From NCBI GenBank assembly GCA_009704155.1, contig WLES01000008.1, forward strand, positions 1 to 14,728: a DNA stretch of 14,728 nucleotides, given 5' to 3'. The notes beneath the pieces are model-generated. The model did no database searches. It was not told where the DNA came from and saw only the letters and a program-made list of their open reading frames with translations. This DNA comes from Actinomycetota bacterium. Its GTDB lineage: Bacteria; Actinomycetota; Actinomycetes; Actinomycetales; Microbacteriaceae. Below, piece by piece: positions 7,740 to 14,728 of the stretch (the first letter of the stretch is position 1; every line of letters starts with the position of its first letter). The position numbers and the translations under genes were made by a program.

Positions 7740-8753
7740 ATGAGCGGAACGCCCGCGATTCGGCTTACTGGTCTGACCAAATCCTTCGGATCTGTGACAG
7801 CCGTTGATGGAGTGAACCTCGATATTGCTCCAGGCGAATTCTTTTCTATGCTCGGACCTTCCGGGTCAGGCAAAACCACCGTGTTGCGCATGATTGCTGG
7901 GTTTGAACAGCCCACGAGCGGGACGGTTGAGCTGTTCGGAAAAGACGTCACCGCCGACCCTCCGTTCGACCGCGATGTCAACACAGTGTTTCAGGATTAC
8001 GCGCTCTTCCCGCACATGTCCGTGCTCGACAACGTTGCCTTCGGCTTGAGGGTTCGCGGTGTCGGCGCCAAGGAGCGTGCCGCGACAGCGCGTGACGCTC
8101 TCGCACTTGTTCGGCTCGAAGGTTACGGCGATCGAACCCCGCAGCAGTTGTCGGGCGGCCAGCGCCAGCGTGTCGCACTCGCCCGTGCGCTGGTCGTGGA
8201 GCCCAAAGTCCTCCTGCTTGACGAGCCACTCGGCGCGCTCGACTTGAAACTCCGTGAACAAATGCAGGTCGAACTGAAAGACATCCAGCGTCGACTCGGC
8301 ATCACCTTCATCTTTGTCACACACGACCAGGAAGAAGCGCTCACGCTATCTGACAGAATTGCCGTTTTCAACGAAGGAAACATTGTCCAGCTGGGCAGTG
8401 CGGAAGACGTCTACCGTCACCCGGCAACGCCGTTCGTTGCGAACTTCGTTGGTTCATCAACCGTGTTCACTGCCGAGGAAGCAAAAGCCATCCTTGGGAC
8501 GAAGGGCGCGTGCTCGCTTCGCCCCGAGCACATCGATATCGTGCGTGGAAAGGCTCCCGCAGGAACCATCAGCCTCAAGGGAACGGTTTTCGAGACCATC
8601 TTCCTCGGCGCATCCACTCGCGTCATCGTCGATCTTGACGGCGGCAAACGAGTCGCCGTCCTCGAACAAAACGACATGTCGACAAAGGAAACGCACCGCG
8701 GTGACACAGTCACGGTGGCAATTCACCCGCAGTTCCTCAGCACACTTGCTTGA
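7740..8753 (+). CDS. ydcT: ABC transporter ATP-binding protein, spermidine/putrescine class (PotA/YdcT-like)
   Basis: A 337-residue cytoplasmic ATPase that drives an import system. It has the full set of motifs: Walker [10 protein letters not shown] (39-47), Q-loop Gln85 in [11 protein letters not shown], signature LSGGQRQR (137-144), Walker B VLLLDEP (157-163), D-loop GALD (165-168) and H-loop His195 in FVTHDQEEA. The region after about 240 ([16 protein letters not shown], then a beta-rich end) is the regulatory TOBE-type domain of the PotA/CysA/UgpC group. GAGGAG at 7728-7733 is 6 bases before the ATG. It is first in a four-gene operon with a binding protein and two permeases; in E. coli ydcSTUV the binding-protein gene comes first instead. 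Membership in the polyamine class rests on the neighbouring YdcS-like protein; iron or sulfate ATPases share these motifs. Confidence 0.88.
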   Translation: MSGTPAIRLTGLTKSFGSVTAVDGVNLDIAPGEFFSMLGPSGSGKTTVLRMIAGFEQPTSGTVELFGKDVTADPPFDRDVNTVFQDYALFPHMSVLDNVAFGLRVRGVGAKERAATARDALALVRLEGYGDRTPQQLSGGQRQRVALARALVVEPKVLLLDEPLGALDLKLREQMQVELKDIQRRLGITFIFVTHDQEEALTLSDRIAVFNEGNIVQLGSAEDVYRHPATPFVANFVGSSTVFTAEEAKAILGTKGACSLRPEHIDIVRGKAPAGTISLKGTVFETIFLGASTRVIVDLDGGKRVAVLEQNDMSTKETHRGDTVTVAIHPQFLSTLA

Positions 8754-8773
8754 ATCCCCAACACAACACAACA

Positions 8774-8780
8774 AAAGGAG
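8774..8780 (+). promoter_or_regulatory. strong ribosome binding site of the binding-protein gene
   Basis: AAAGGAG lies 6 bases before the ATG at 8787, in an A/C-rich leader (ACACAACACAACAAA) that should be unstructured. This fits high translation of the binding protein relative to its neighbours. Confidence 0.75.
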
Positions 8781-8786
8781 AAAACA

Positions 8787-9959
8787 ATGCGCACAGCATT
8801 AACCCGGCGTGCCGGGATTGCCGGAGTAGCGGTCGCTTCGATCGTCGCTCTCGCTGGTTGCGGCACCGGTGGAGACACTGCGGCCGAATCAGACATGCTC
8901 ACCGAGCTTGGCGAATTCGAGGGTCAGGTTTCAATCCTCGCGTGGCCAGGTTACGTTGAGGATGGCTCGAACTACCCTGAATACGACTGGGTATCCTCAT
9001 TCGAAGAAGCAACCGGATGTATGGTCACCACCAAGACCTACGGAACTTCTGACGAAGCAGTCAACCTCATGAAGACTGGCGAATACGACGTAGTCGCAGC
9101 CAGTGGTGACGCCACCAACCGACTCATGGTCGCTGGGGACGTTCAGCCCGTCAACGTTGACTTGCTCGAGAACTACGACGGAATCTACGAGTTCCTCAAG
9201 AACAAGTCACACAACACCTACAACGGTGTTGAGTACGGTGTCCCCCACGGTTACGGCGCAAACTTGCTCCAGTACCGCACCGACATCGTCAACCCTGCAC
9301 CCACCTCATGGGACGTCGTCTGGGAAGCAGACTCGCCCTATGCAGGCAAGGTAACGGCTTACGACTCGCCTATCTACATCGCTGACGCAGCGGTGTACCT
9401 CATGGCGACAAACCCTGACTTGGGAATCACGAACCCCTACGCACTCGACGAGACGCAGCTCGCTGCAGCCGTTGAACTGCTCAAGGTTCAGCGTGGACTC
9501 GTCAACGAGTACTGGTCGGACTACCTCGTCCAGGCACAGTCGTTCACCACTGGTGACACCGTTGTCGGAACGACGTGGCAGGTCATCACCAATGTTCTCG
9601 AAGGTGAAGCCGTTCCCGTCGCATCGATTCTTCCTGAAGAAGGATCGACCGGTTGGTCTGACACATGGATGATCGCTGGCGACACCGCCAACGTCAACTG
9701 TGCATACGCATGGCTCGACCACATGGCCGACCCCGAGACCAACGCTGCGGCGACTGGTTACTTCGGTGAAGCACCGTCAAGCGACGCAGCATGTGACTTC
9801 CGTGAGGACTGCGATGTCTTCCACGCAGGTGACGAAGAATATGCAGCACAGCTCTGGTACTGGACGACTCCGGTCGCTGAGTGCCTCGACGGCCGCACCG
9901 ACGCAGTATGCACCGACTACGCAGCATGGACTGCTGCGTGGCAGGAAATCAAGGGCTAA
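8787..9959 (+). CDS. ydcS: YdcS-like polyamine-binding lipoprotein
   Basis: A 390-residue extracellular substrate-binding lipoprotein. The signal is MRTALTRRAG, a hydrophobic core, then VALAGC with lipidated Cys25. The mature protein is a PotD/YdcS-type fold: VSILAWPGYVEDG (about 48-60), YDWVSSFEEATGC (about 65-77), YDVVAASGDATNRLM, VQPVNVDL, AYDSPIYIADAAVYL and LGITNPYALDETQ. From memory of E. coli YdcS these stretches are closely similar, more so than to PotD; I have not aligned them. E. coli YdcS is linked to putrescine import and reported to have polyhydroxybutyrate synthase activity. Sixteen of 17 Asn codons are AAC and the Lys codons are AAG, a bias typical of strong expression. Its strong ribosome site agrees. 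The ligand is inferred, not shown. Confidence 0.88.
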   Translation: MRTALTRRAGIAGVAVASIVALAGCGTGGDTAAESDMLTELGEFEGQVSILAWPGYVEDGSNYPEYDWVSSFEEATGCMVTTKTYGTSDEAVNLMKTGEYDVVAASGDATNRLMVAGDVQPVNVDLLENYDGIYEFLKNKSHNTYNGVEYGVPHGYGANLLQYRTDIVNPAPTSWDVVWEADSPYAGKVTAYDSPIYIADAAVYLMATNPDLGITNPYALDETQLAAAVELLKVQRGLVNEYWSDYLVQAQSFTTGDTVVGTTWQVITNVLEGEAVPVASILPEEGSTGWSDTWMIAGDTANVNCAYAWLDHMADPETNAAATGYFGEAPSSDAACDFREDCDVFHAGDEEYAAQLWYWTTPVAECLDGRTDAVCTDYAAWTAAWQEIKG

Positions 9960-9980
9960 TTAGGCCCTGCGGAGTAACAG

Positions 9981-10898
9981 ATGCCCACTGATGTGACATC
10001 CCCCGTCCGAGTTACGGAACTGCCTCGGCAGTCCGTTGCTCGGCGGGGCTCCGCGTACCTGTACCGCCACGCCAAAGTTCGACTTGCGCTGCTGCTCAGC
10101 GCACCGCTCTTCTGGCTCGGGTTCGTTTACATCGCGGCACTCGTCGCACTTCTCATCACGGCATTCTGGTCAGTTGATTCGTTCACCGGTGACATCCTCA
10201 TCGAATGGAACTTCGACAACGTCACCACGATCCTCACCGAATCCGTGTATCAAGCGGTCACTCTCCGCACCCTTGGCGCGGCAGCTCTCGTGACCATTAT
10301 TGACATTGCTCTCGCTCTTCCCATCGCCTTTGTTATGGCCAAAGTCGCCAACAAGTCGGTGCAACGAGCCCTCGTTATTGCCATCCTCATGCCGCTGTGG
10401 GCGTCATACCTCGTCAAGGCTTACGCCTGGCGAAACGTACTCGCCGAAGACGGCGTGCTTGACTGGACACTGGGGCTCGTCGGTGGAAATTCTCCCGGAT
10501 ACGGGTTCGAAGGCGCCATCCTTACACTCTCGTACCTGTGGCTCCCTTACGTCATCCTCCCGATTTACACAGCCCTCGAACGCGTCCCAGACAGCCTCCT
10601 CGACGCATCAAGCGATCTCGGTGCGCGCACCTGGACGACGTTCAGAACCGTCATCATGCCCCTCATCACTCCCGGAATCATCGCGGGAAGCATCTTCAGC
10701 TTCTCACTCACTCTCGGCGACTACATCGCGGTCAAGATTGTCGGAGGGGCGACACAAACACTTGGAACGCTCGTGTACACGAACGTCGGAACCGCAAACA
10801 ATTTGCCCCTCGCGGCCGCAATCGCGTTTATTCCCATCGCCATCATTTTCATTTACCTGGGAGCAGTTCGCCGCACCGGCGCACTGAGCAATCTGTAG
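9981..10898 (+). CDS. ydcU: ABC transporter permease, PotB/YdcU-like
   Basis: A 305-residue inner-membrane permease with about six transmembrane helices; the first is at about 36-62 after a basic cytoplasmic N-terminus (RRGSAYLYRHAKVR). The cytoplasmic coupling loop (EAA motif) is at about 207-230, DASSDLGARTWTTFRTVIMP, which docks with the ATPase. The large periplasmic segment after the first helix and the SYLVKAYAWRNVLAEDG stretch (about 142-158) are typical of PotB-group permeases. GGAG at 9971-9974 precedes the ATG at 9981, 21 bases after the binding-protein stop. It forms the pore with the next gene product. Confidence 0.9.
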   Translation: MPTDVTSPVRVTELPRQSVARRGSAYLYRHAKVRLALLLSAPLFWLGFVYIAALVALLITAFWSVDSFTGDILIEWNFDNVTTILTESVYQAVTLRTLGAAALVTIIDIALALPIAFVMAKVANKSVQRALVIAILMPLWASYLVKAYAWRNVLAEDGVLDWTLGLVGGNSPGYGFEGAILTLSYLWLPYVILPIYTALERVPDSLLDASSDLGARTWTTFRTVIMPLITPGIIAGSIFSFSLTLGDYIAVKIVGGATQTLGTLVYTNVGTANNLPLAAAIAFIPIAIIFIYLGAVRRTGALSNL

Positions 10899-10904
10899 GC
10901 CACC

Positions 10905-11699
10905 ATGCGCATCACTCCACTGACAAAGACGGCGCTCTGGGCAGCAGCCGGATTCGTTCTTGTCTTCATCTACGCACCGCTCTTCGTCGTTGTCGCTAAC
11001 TCGTTTTCGACGAGTTCGACTCTCGCGTGGCCGCCTCCCGGCTTCACCACCGAGTGGTGGGTGCGTGCTCTGACAAACGAAGCCGCACTCAACGCGATTT
11101 CGACGTCGGTGATTGTTGCGCTCGCATCAACGTTCGTCGCGCTGCTCCTCGGTACGGCGCTGTCGTTCGCTCTTCAGCGGTTCGAGTTCTTCGGCAAGTC
11201 AACCGTCAACCTTCTTGTCGTTCTTCCCATTGCTCTCCCCGGAATCGTCACGGGTATCGCGCTCAACAATGCGTTCAAGACGATCATGGGTGTTCAACTC
11301 GGATGGGCGACGATCATCGTCGCTCACGCAACGTTCTGTGTTGTCACCGTGTTCAACAACGTTTTCGCTCGCCTTCGCCGCGTCGGAACATCCCTCGAAG
11401 AGGCGTCGAGCGATCTCGGTGCAGGTGCGTGGACAACGTTCCGTTTGGTCACATTCCCGCAGATTCGCTCGGCACTCTTCGCCGGTGGCCTGTTGTCATT
11501 CGCGCTGTCGTTCGACGAAATCATCGTGACAACGTTTACTGCTGGTAGCGGGGTTCAGACACTGCCAATCTTCATTCTCGACAACATGTTCCGCCCGAAC
11601 CAGGCACCGATTGTTGCCGTCATTGCGGTTGTCATGATTCTCATCGCCATCGTTCCGATTTACGTGGCGCAACGCCTTACAAGCAGCGATTCACGCTAA
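10905..11699 (+). CDS. ydcV: ABC transporter permease, PotC/YdcV-like
   Basis: A 264-residue inner-membrane permease, the usual PotC length, with about six transmembrane helices and the coupling loop EEASSDLGAGAWTTFRLVTFP at about 165-185. LSFDEIIVTTF (about 201-211) and the FNNVFARLRR stretch are characteristic of the PotC group. The ATG lies only 6 bases after the stop of the first permease with no good ribosome site, so translation is probably coupled. It is the last gene of the operon; transcription would meet the 11700-11719 hairpin immediately after its TAA. Confidence 0.9.
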   Translation: MRITPLTKTALWAAAGFVLVFIYAPLFVVVANSFSTSSTLAWPPPGFTTEWWVRALTNEAALNAISTSVIVALASTFVALLLGTALSFALQRFEFFGKSTVNLLVVLPIALPGIVTGIALNNAFKTIMGVQLGWATIIVAHATFCVVTVFNNVFARLRRVGTSLEEASSDLGAGAWTTFRLVTFPQIRSALFAGGLLSFALSFDEIIVTTFTAGSGVQTLPIFILDNMFRPNQAPIVAVIAVVMILIAIVPIYVAQRLTSSDSR

Positions 11700-11719
11700 C
11701 GGTCCTCTAGCGAGGACCG
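11700..11719. terminator. perfect 8-bp hairpin at the convergent junction
   Basis: CGGTCCTC and GAGGACCG form a perfect 8-base-pair stem with a TAGC tetraloop. It starts directly after the ydcV-like stop codon and contains the stop codon (minus strand TAG, 11709-11707) of the TadE-like gene coming the other way. Neither side has a run of T, so it would be an atypical terminator without a U-tract, a form described for actinobacteria. Its location between converging genes supports bidirectional termination. Confidence 0.6.
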
Positions 11720-12006
11720 GCCGTAGACGCGGCCTTCACGCCGTCGAGATTCACGACGACGCGAACAGATTCACCCGACCGGTCACACTCGTCGACAAAT
11801 GGGGAAGCTCGATCGCAGGGGTTTTCGACGCCCTCGCTAAGGAGGGTTGCAAGTTGCACCGCTTCACCTTCCGCAACCCTGAGCGCCAACGTCATTCGGA
11901 GAATTGCATCAACACCAACGAGAGCACCGAGTTTGACACCGATGACGACCCCGAGACCCGCGACGGTTGTCAGCGTGCCTGAGCCACGCTCTAGGCGTTG
12001 ACGCAA
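11707..12006 (-). CDS. TadE-like secretion-neighbourhood protein (Rv3654c-like)
   Basis: A 99-residue protein with one N-terminal hydrophobic segment (about 11-35, LTTVAGLGVVIGVKLGALVG) directly after RGSGTL, then a soluble tail rich in acidic residues with two cysteines. This is the layout of the actinobacterial TadE-like proteins found beside Flp pilin and TadE (Mycobacterium Rv3654c). A prepilin-like cut after Gly8 is possible, but the Glu expected at +5 is Thr here. The start is a TTG at 12006, overlapping the upstream TadE gene by 16 bases; no good ribosome site is visible, so coupling is likely. Last gene of the pilin cluster. The family call is moderate; the function (minor pseudopilin) is inferred. 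Confidence 0.7.
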   Translation of the reverse strand: MRQRLERGSGTLTTVAGLGVVIGVKLGALVGVDAILRMTLALRVAEGEAVQLATLLSEGVENPCDRASPFVDECDRSGESVRVVVNLDGVKAASTAGPR

Positions 12007-12314
12007 CGACTGATCTCAATGGGCGGAAGGAATTCGAGCGGTGCGGGCACGGAACCTGAAACACAAACCCGGTCCGCGGCAACGCTGACCACCCAGTCAG
12101 TCGACCTGTTCGCTTCACTGAGTTGGGATTGCACGTCGTTGACGAGCGCACCCCTGCTCAGCGAAATTGCCGACTCGGTCGCGACGGAGACCGCTGTGAC
12201 CGCATCGACTCCCCACCGCAACGCCCCGAGACCAAGGCCAATCACACCGAGAATCGCGGGAATACCGATTGCAACCTCGGCAGTAACAGTGCCGCGATCA
12301 CTGCCCCACAACAC
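11991..12314 (-). CDS. TadE family pseudopilin (Rv3655c-like)
   Basis: A 107-residue protein starting with GTG at 12314. It has a short basic leader, then DRGTVTAEVAIGIPAILGVI: Gly8 precedes a possible prepilin-peptidase cut, Glu13 is at +5, and a hydrophobic helix runs to about 35. That is the TadE-type class III signal. The remainder is a small extracellular domain with two cysteines (about 84 and 104) that could form a disulfide. It overlaps the upstream Flp-type pilin gene by 17 bases and the downstream TadE-like gene by 16, so all three are probably one transcript with coupled translation. Inferred role: minor pilin or assembly factor of an actinobacterial Tad system. No prepilin peptidase lies in the window. 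Confidence 0.78.
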   Translation of the reverse strand: MLWGSDRGTVTAEVAIGIPAILGVIGLGLGALRWGVDAVTAVSVATESAISLSRGALVNDVQSQLSEANRSTDWVVSVAADRVCVSGSVPAPLEFLPPIEISRCVNA

Positions 12315-12486
12315 TGAGCGCGCTGCTAATCAGGCTCGTGAGCATGGTCTGAATTGGCCCGCTTTTGAGAACCAGGGCGAGCAAACCGGCAAAGCCGGCT
12401 GCGGCGACAGTTGCGATGGCGTATTCGGCAGTTGCTGCGCCCATGTCAGATGCTTCGTGCGTGAGAAATGCTGTGCGTGTATTCAT
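12298..12486 (-). CDS. Flp-type pilin (DUF4244, Rv3656c-like)
   Basis: A 62-residue protein with the hallmark of Flp prepilins: MGAATAEYAIATVAAAGFAG, with Gly16 before the predicted cut and the Glu21-Tyr22 pair at +5/+6, followed by a hydrophobic helix to about 40 and a short tail. The leader has 16 residues. DUF4244 is the actinobacterial family at this position, between TadC and TadE. The ATG at 12486 has no obvious ribosome site. It is the first of three overlapping genes and would form the pilus subunit. In other actinobacteria tadC lies directly upstream; here acsA intervenes on the other strand. Confidence 0.82.
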   Translation of the reverse strand: MNTRTAFLTHEASDMGAATAEYAIATVAAAGFAGLLALVLKSGPIQTMLTSLISSALSVVGQ

Positions 12487-12593
12487 GTATCAATCGTCAA
12501 ACTTTCCGAGCCGAGGGAATTTCGAACACGGCAAACCTGTGTAGACGTCGCCGCGTGGACCCGTTGTGAGCAACCGGATTATCTCAACGCGCA

Positions 12594-12599
12594 TAAAAT
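12594..12599 (+). promoter_or_regulatory. candidate -10 element of the acsA promoter
   Basis: TAAAAT is close to the TATAAT consensus and would place a transcription start near 12606, giving a leader of about 40 bases. No good -35 hexamer sits at the normal distance. This lies in the 163-base divergent gap 12487-12649, in which I see no gene and no clear promoter for the pilin cluster. Confidence 0.35.
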
Positions 12600-12649
12600 A
12601 GCAACAGGCGCCAGAGTTGCGCGGTATACACGACACGAATAGGACGATG

Positions 12650-14593
12650 ATGTCCACAACGATTGACACACTGCTTCACGAAAATCGCCGTTTTCCGCCG
12701 AGTGAGGCGTTTGCCGCGAATTCCATCGCGAAGCCCGAGCTCTACGAGGAAGCAACAGCCGACCGTCTCGCGTTTTGGGCTCGTCAAGCACGCGAACTTC
12801 ACTGGCACAAACCGTTCACTGAGGTACTCGATTGGTCGGATGCACCTGTTGCTAAGTGGTTTGCCGATGGCGCCCTCAACGTTTCCTACAACTGCCTTGA
12901 CCGACACATCGAAGCCGGTATTGGTGATCGCGTCGCGTTGCACTTCGAAGGTGAACCGGGCGACTCGCGCGACATTACGTATCGCGAACTGACAGACGAA
13001 GTGCGCAAGGCAGCAAACCTGCTCGCCAGCCTTGGTGTCGGTCACGGCGATCGCGTTGCGATTTACATGCCGCTTATCCCCGAAGCCGTTGTCGCTATGC
13101 TCGCGTGTGCGAGGGTCGGGGCGATTCACTCCGTTGTGTTCGGTGGGTTCTCGGCAGAAAGCCTCCGTGCTCGGATCGACGATGCTGAAGCCAAACTCGT
13201 CATCACGGCTGACGGCGGCTATCGCAAGGGTGCTCCGTTCGCACTCAAGTCGGCCGTGGACGAAGCAGTTGCTCACGCCGCATCGGTCGAGAAGGTGCTC
13301 GTCGTCAAGAGAACCGGAATGGATGTCGAGTGGGTCGATGGGCGTGACTTGTGGTGGCACGACGAGATTGCGCCAATGAGCGATGACCATATCGCCGAGG
13401 CATTTCCGGCCGAGAATCCACTCTTCATTCTCTACACCTCGGGGACAACAGGAAAGCCCAAGGGCATTCTCCACACAAGCGGTGGCTATCTCACGCAAGC
13501 CGCGTTCACCCACAAGAATGTGTTCGATCTTCACGCCGAAACAGACGTGTATTGGTGCACTGCCGACATCGGCTGGATCACCGGGCACTCCTATGTCGTT
13601 TACGGCCCCCTCGCGAACGGCGCGACCCAAGTCATTTACGAGGGAACGCCCGACTTCCCAGCCCCTGGCCGCTGGTGGGACATCATTGAAAAGTACAAGG
13701 TGTCGATTTTCTACACTGCACCAACCGCGATTCGTTCGTTCATGAAGGCAGGGCGAGAGATTCCGCAGTCTCGCGACCTGTCGTCGCTCCGTCTGCTCGG
13801 ATCAGTCGGCGAACCCATCAACCCCGAAGCGTGGATGTGGTACCGCGACGTGATCGGAGGCAACACCTGCCCGATCGTTGACACATGGTGGCAAACCGAA
13901 ACCGGCGCAATCATGATTTCGGCTCTCCCCGGAATCACGTCAACAAAACCAGGAAGCGCTCAGGTTCCACTCCCCGGTATCTCCGTCGATGTCCTCGACG
14001 ACAACGGCGTCCCCGTCGGCGCAGCCGCCGGTGGGCTCCTCGTAATCACCGAACCGTGGCCGTCCATGCTCCGCGGAATTTGGAAAGACCCGGAGCGTTT
14101 CGTCGAGACGTATTGGTCGACATTCCCTGGGAAGTACTTCGCGGGAGACGGCGCGCACCTCGACGCCGACCGTGACGTGTGGCTTCTTGGACGAGTTGAC
14201 GACGTGATGAACGTTTCCGGTCACCGCCTATCCACGATGGAAATCGAATCTGCGCTCGTCTCCAACAAAGCGGTCGCCGAGGCTGCTTTGGTTGGCGCAT
14301 CGGACGACACAACCGGACAGGCGATTGTCGCGTTCGTCGTCTTGAAAAAGAGTGCAACCGAGATTGTGAACCCTGGCGACGAAGTCGCAGAACTCAAGGC
14401 GCACGTTGCGAAAGAAATCGGCGCGATTGCGCGCCCCCGAGACATCTACCTCGTCGAGGATCTCCCCAAGACGCGTTCGGGGAAAATCATGCGCCGACTG
14501 CTGCGGGACATCGCTGAGGGCCGCGAGATCGGTGACACGACGACCCCCACCGACACGACGGTCATCCGTGTAATCGACGACCAGGTCAACTGA
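12650..14593 (+). CDS. acsA: acetyl-CoA synthetase (acetate-CoA ligase)
   Basis: A 647-residue cytoplasmic enzyme that makes acetyl-CoA from acetate, ATP and CoA through acetyl-AMP. Motifs in order: the N-terminal [15 protein letters not shown] and [17 protein letters not shown], the phosphate loop [10 protein letters not shown] (263-272), [16 protein letters not shown], the adenylate-binding DTWWQTETG (411-419) with the acetyl-pocket Trp pair, GDG (499-501), [16 protein letters not shown] (about 514-529) and the C-terminal [11 protein letters not shown] with catalytic Lys612. That lysine is the one acetylated in family members, so post-translational control is plausible. Two adjacent ATGs (12647 and 12650) are possible starts; AGGA at 12641 is better spaced for the second. 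Length is normal. It is a single gene lying between minus-strand pilin-system genes, and its 3' end overlaps the TadC-like gene. Confidence 0.96.
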   Translation: MSTTIDTLLHENRRFPPSEAFAANSIAKPELYEEATADRLAFWARQARELHWHKPFTEVLDWSDAPVAKWFADGALNVSYNCLDRHIEAGIGDRVALHFEGEPGDSRDITYRELTDEVRKAANLLASLGVGHGDRVAIYMPLIPEAVVAMLACARVGAIHSVVFGGFSAESLRARIDDAEAKLVITADGGYRKGAPFALKSAVDEAVAHAASVEKVLVVKRTGMDVEWVDGRDLWWHDEIAPMSDDHIAEAFPAENPLFILYTSGTTGKPKGILHTSGGYLTQAAFTHKNVFDLHAETDVYWCTADIGWITGHSYVVYGPLANGATQVIYEGTPDFPAPGRWWDIIEKYKVSIFYTAPTAIRSFMKAGREIPQSRDLSSLRLLGSVGEPINPEAWMWYRDVIGGNTCPIVDTWWQTETGAIMISALPGITSTKPGSAQVPLPGISVDVLDDNGVPVGAAAGGLLVITEPWPSMLRGIWKDPERFVETYWSTFPGKYFAGDGAHLDADRDVWLLGRVDDVMNVSGHRLSTMEIESALVSNKAVAEAALVGASDDTTGQAIVAFVVLKKSATEIVNPGDEVAELKAHVAKEIGAIARPRDIYLVEDLPKTRSGKIMRRLLRDIAEGREIGDTTTPTDTTVIRVIDDQVN

Positions 14594-14728
14594 GAAAAAA
14601 CTGCTGCGCCAAACTTACGACAACCGGGATCACTGTTGTGATTACGAATGCAGGTAACAACAACGCTCCGACCGGTGCAAGCAATTTCGTGGGAAGCAGT
14701 TCAATCGCATAGGAGACGCGGTGCTTCG
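14586..14728 (-). CDS. TadC-like type II secretion F family protein, C-terminus only
   Basis: The minus strand is open from the right edge to a TGA at 14588-14586, giving the last 46 residues: [20 protein letters not shown], then [20 protein letters not shown], then QQFFLS. A basic/polar segment, then a proline-containing terminal transmembrane helix with LPAF and IPVV, is how actinobacterial TadC proteins (Mycobacterium Rv3657c) end. TadC is the inner-membrane platform of Flp pilus assembly. The gene enters from the right and overlaps the acsA 3' end by 8 bases (convergent). It fits with the Flp pilin and TadE genes on the same strand beyond acsA. It is a short fragment, so the call depends on context as well as sequence. 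Confidence 0.65.
   Translation of the reverse strand, partial: KHRVSYAIELLPTKLLAPVGALLLPAFVITTVIPVVVSLAQQFFLS

Noticed and set aside
12498..12510. CAAACTTTCC upstream of acsA, resembling the RamB acetate-regulator site of Corynebacterium
   Set aside because: Only about 9 of 13 positions fit a consensus recalled from memory, it lies about 150 bases from acsA and the host is probably not a Corynebacterium.
12564..12587. TTGTGAGC with CTCAA downstream, resembling a Crp/GlxR site
   Set aside because: The half-sites are 12 bases apart instead of 6, and the right half is incomplete.
12584..13630. A 348-codon open frame on the minus strand inside acsA
   Set aside because: It is antisense to conserved acsA motifs, has no recognisable domain, and its openness follows from the codon bias of the sense gene.

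Overview
The window reads as an ordinary chromosomal segment of an actinobacterium, most likely a moderate-GC, compact-genome member of the Microbacteriaceae or a close relative. The grounds are the topA-tmk-holB order, a TopA with the actinobacterial C-terminal repeats and lysine-rich tail instead of zinc fingers, LytR_C and DUF3048 envelope proteins, a DUF2332 protein, and the Flp/TadE-type mini-cluster known from Mycobacterium (Rv3654c-Rv3657c). The taxonomic call is inference from gene content; no rRNA or marker phylogeny is available here.

Layout, left to right. (1) 1-2555, minus strand: a tightly spaced cluster reading leftward, DUF2332 protein, then a membrane-anchored LytR_C protein, then a DUF3048 lipoprotein cut by the left edge. 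(2) 2578-2982, plus: msrB, divergent from DUF2332 across only 22 bases. (3) 2987-3059, minus: tRNA-Thr(CGU). (4) 3113-7526, minus: topA-tmk-holB, with stop/start overlaps (TAATG and ATGA) that imply translational coupling; topA starts at a GTG behind a strong AAGGAG. (5) 7527-7739: the largest non-coding gap (213 bases), holding divergent promoters. (6) 7740-11699, plus: a four-gene ABC importer of the YdcSTUV / spermidine-putrescine class in the order ATPase, lipoprotein binding protein, permease, permease. (7) 11700-11719: a perfect 8-bp hairpin at the convergent junction. (8) 11707-12486, minus: three small overlapping genes for a Flp-type pilin (DUF4244), a TadE-like and a second TadE-like pseudopilin. 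(9) 12650-14593, plus: acsA, acetyl-CoA synthetase. (10) 14586-14728, minus: the C-terminal end of a TadC-like inner-membrane protein, cut by the right edge.

How the parts work together. holB, tmk and topA serve DNA replication, dTTP supply and supercoiling. The YdcSTUV-like operon imports a small polycation, probably putrescine or spermidine, but no catabolic gene for it is visible. The pilin-like genes and the TadC fragment are evidently parts of one actinobacterial Tad locus that has acsA lying between them on the opposite strand. msrB repairs oxidised methionine. The left cluster is probably concerned with the cell envelope.

I found no CRISPR array, insertion sequence, phage gene, toxin-antitoxin pair or recognisable defence system, and no clear evidence of an undescribed system. 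The points most worth a second look are the apparent interruption of the Tad locus by acsA, the complete loss of the zinc-module cysteines in the delta-prime subunit, and the convergent hairpin overlapping a stop codon.
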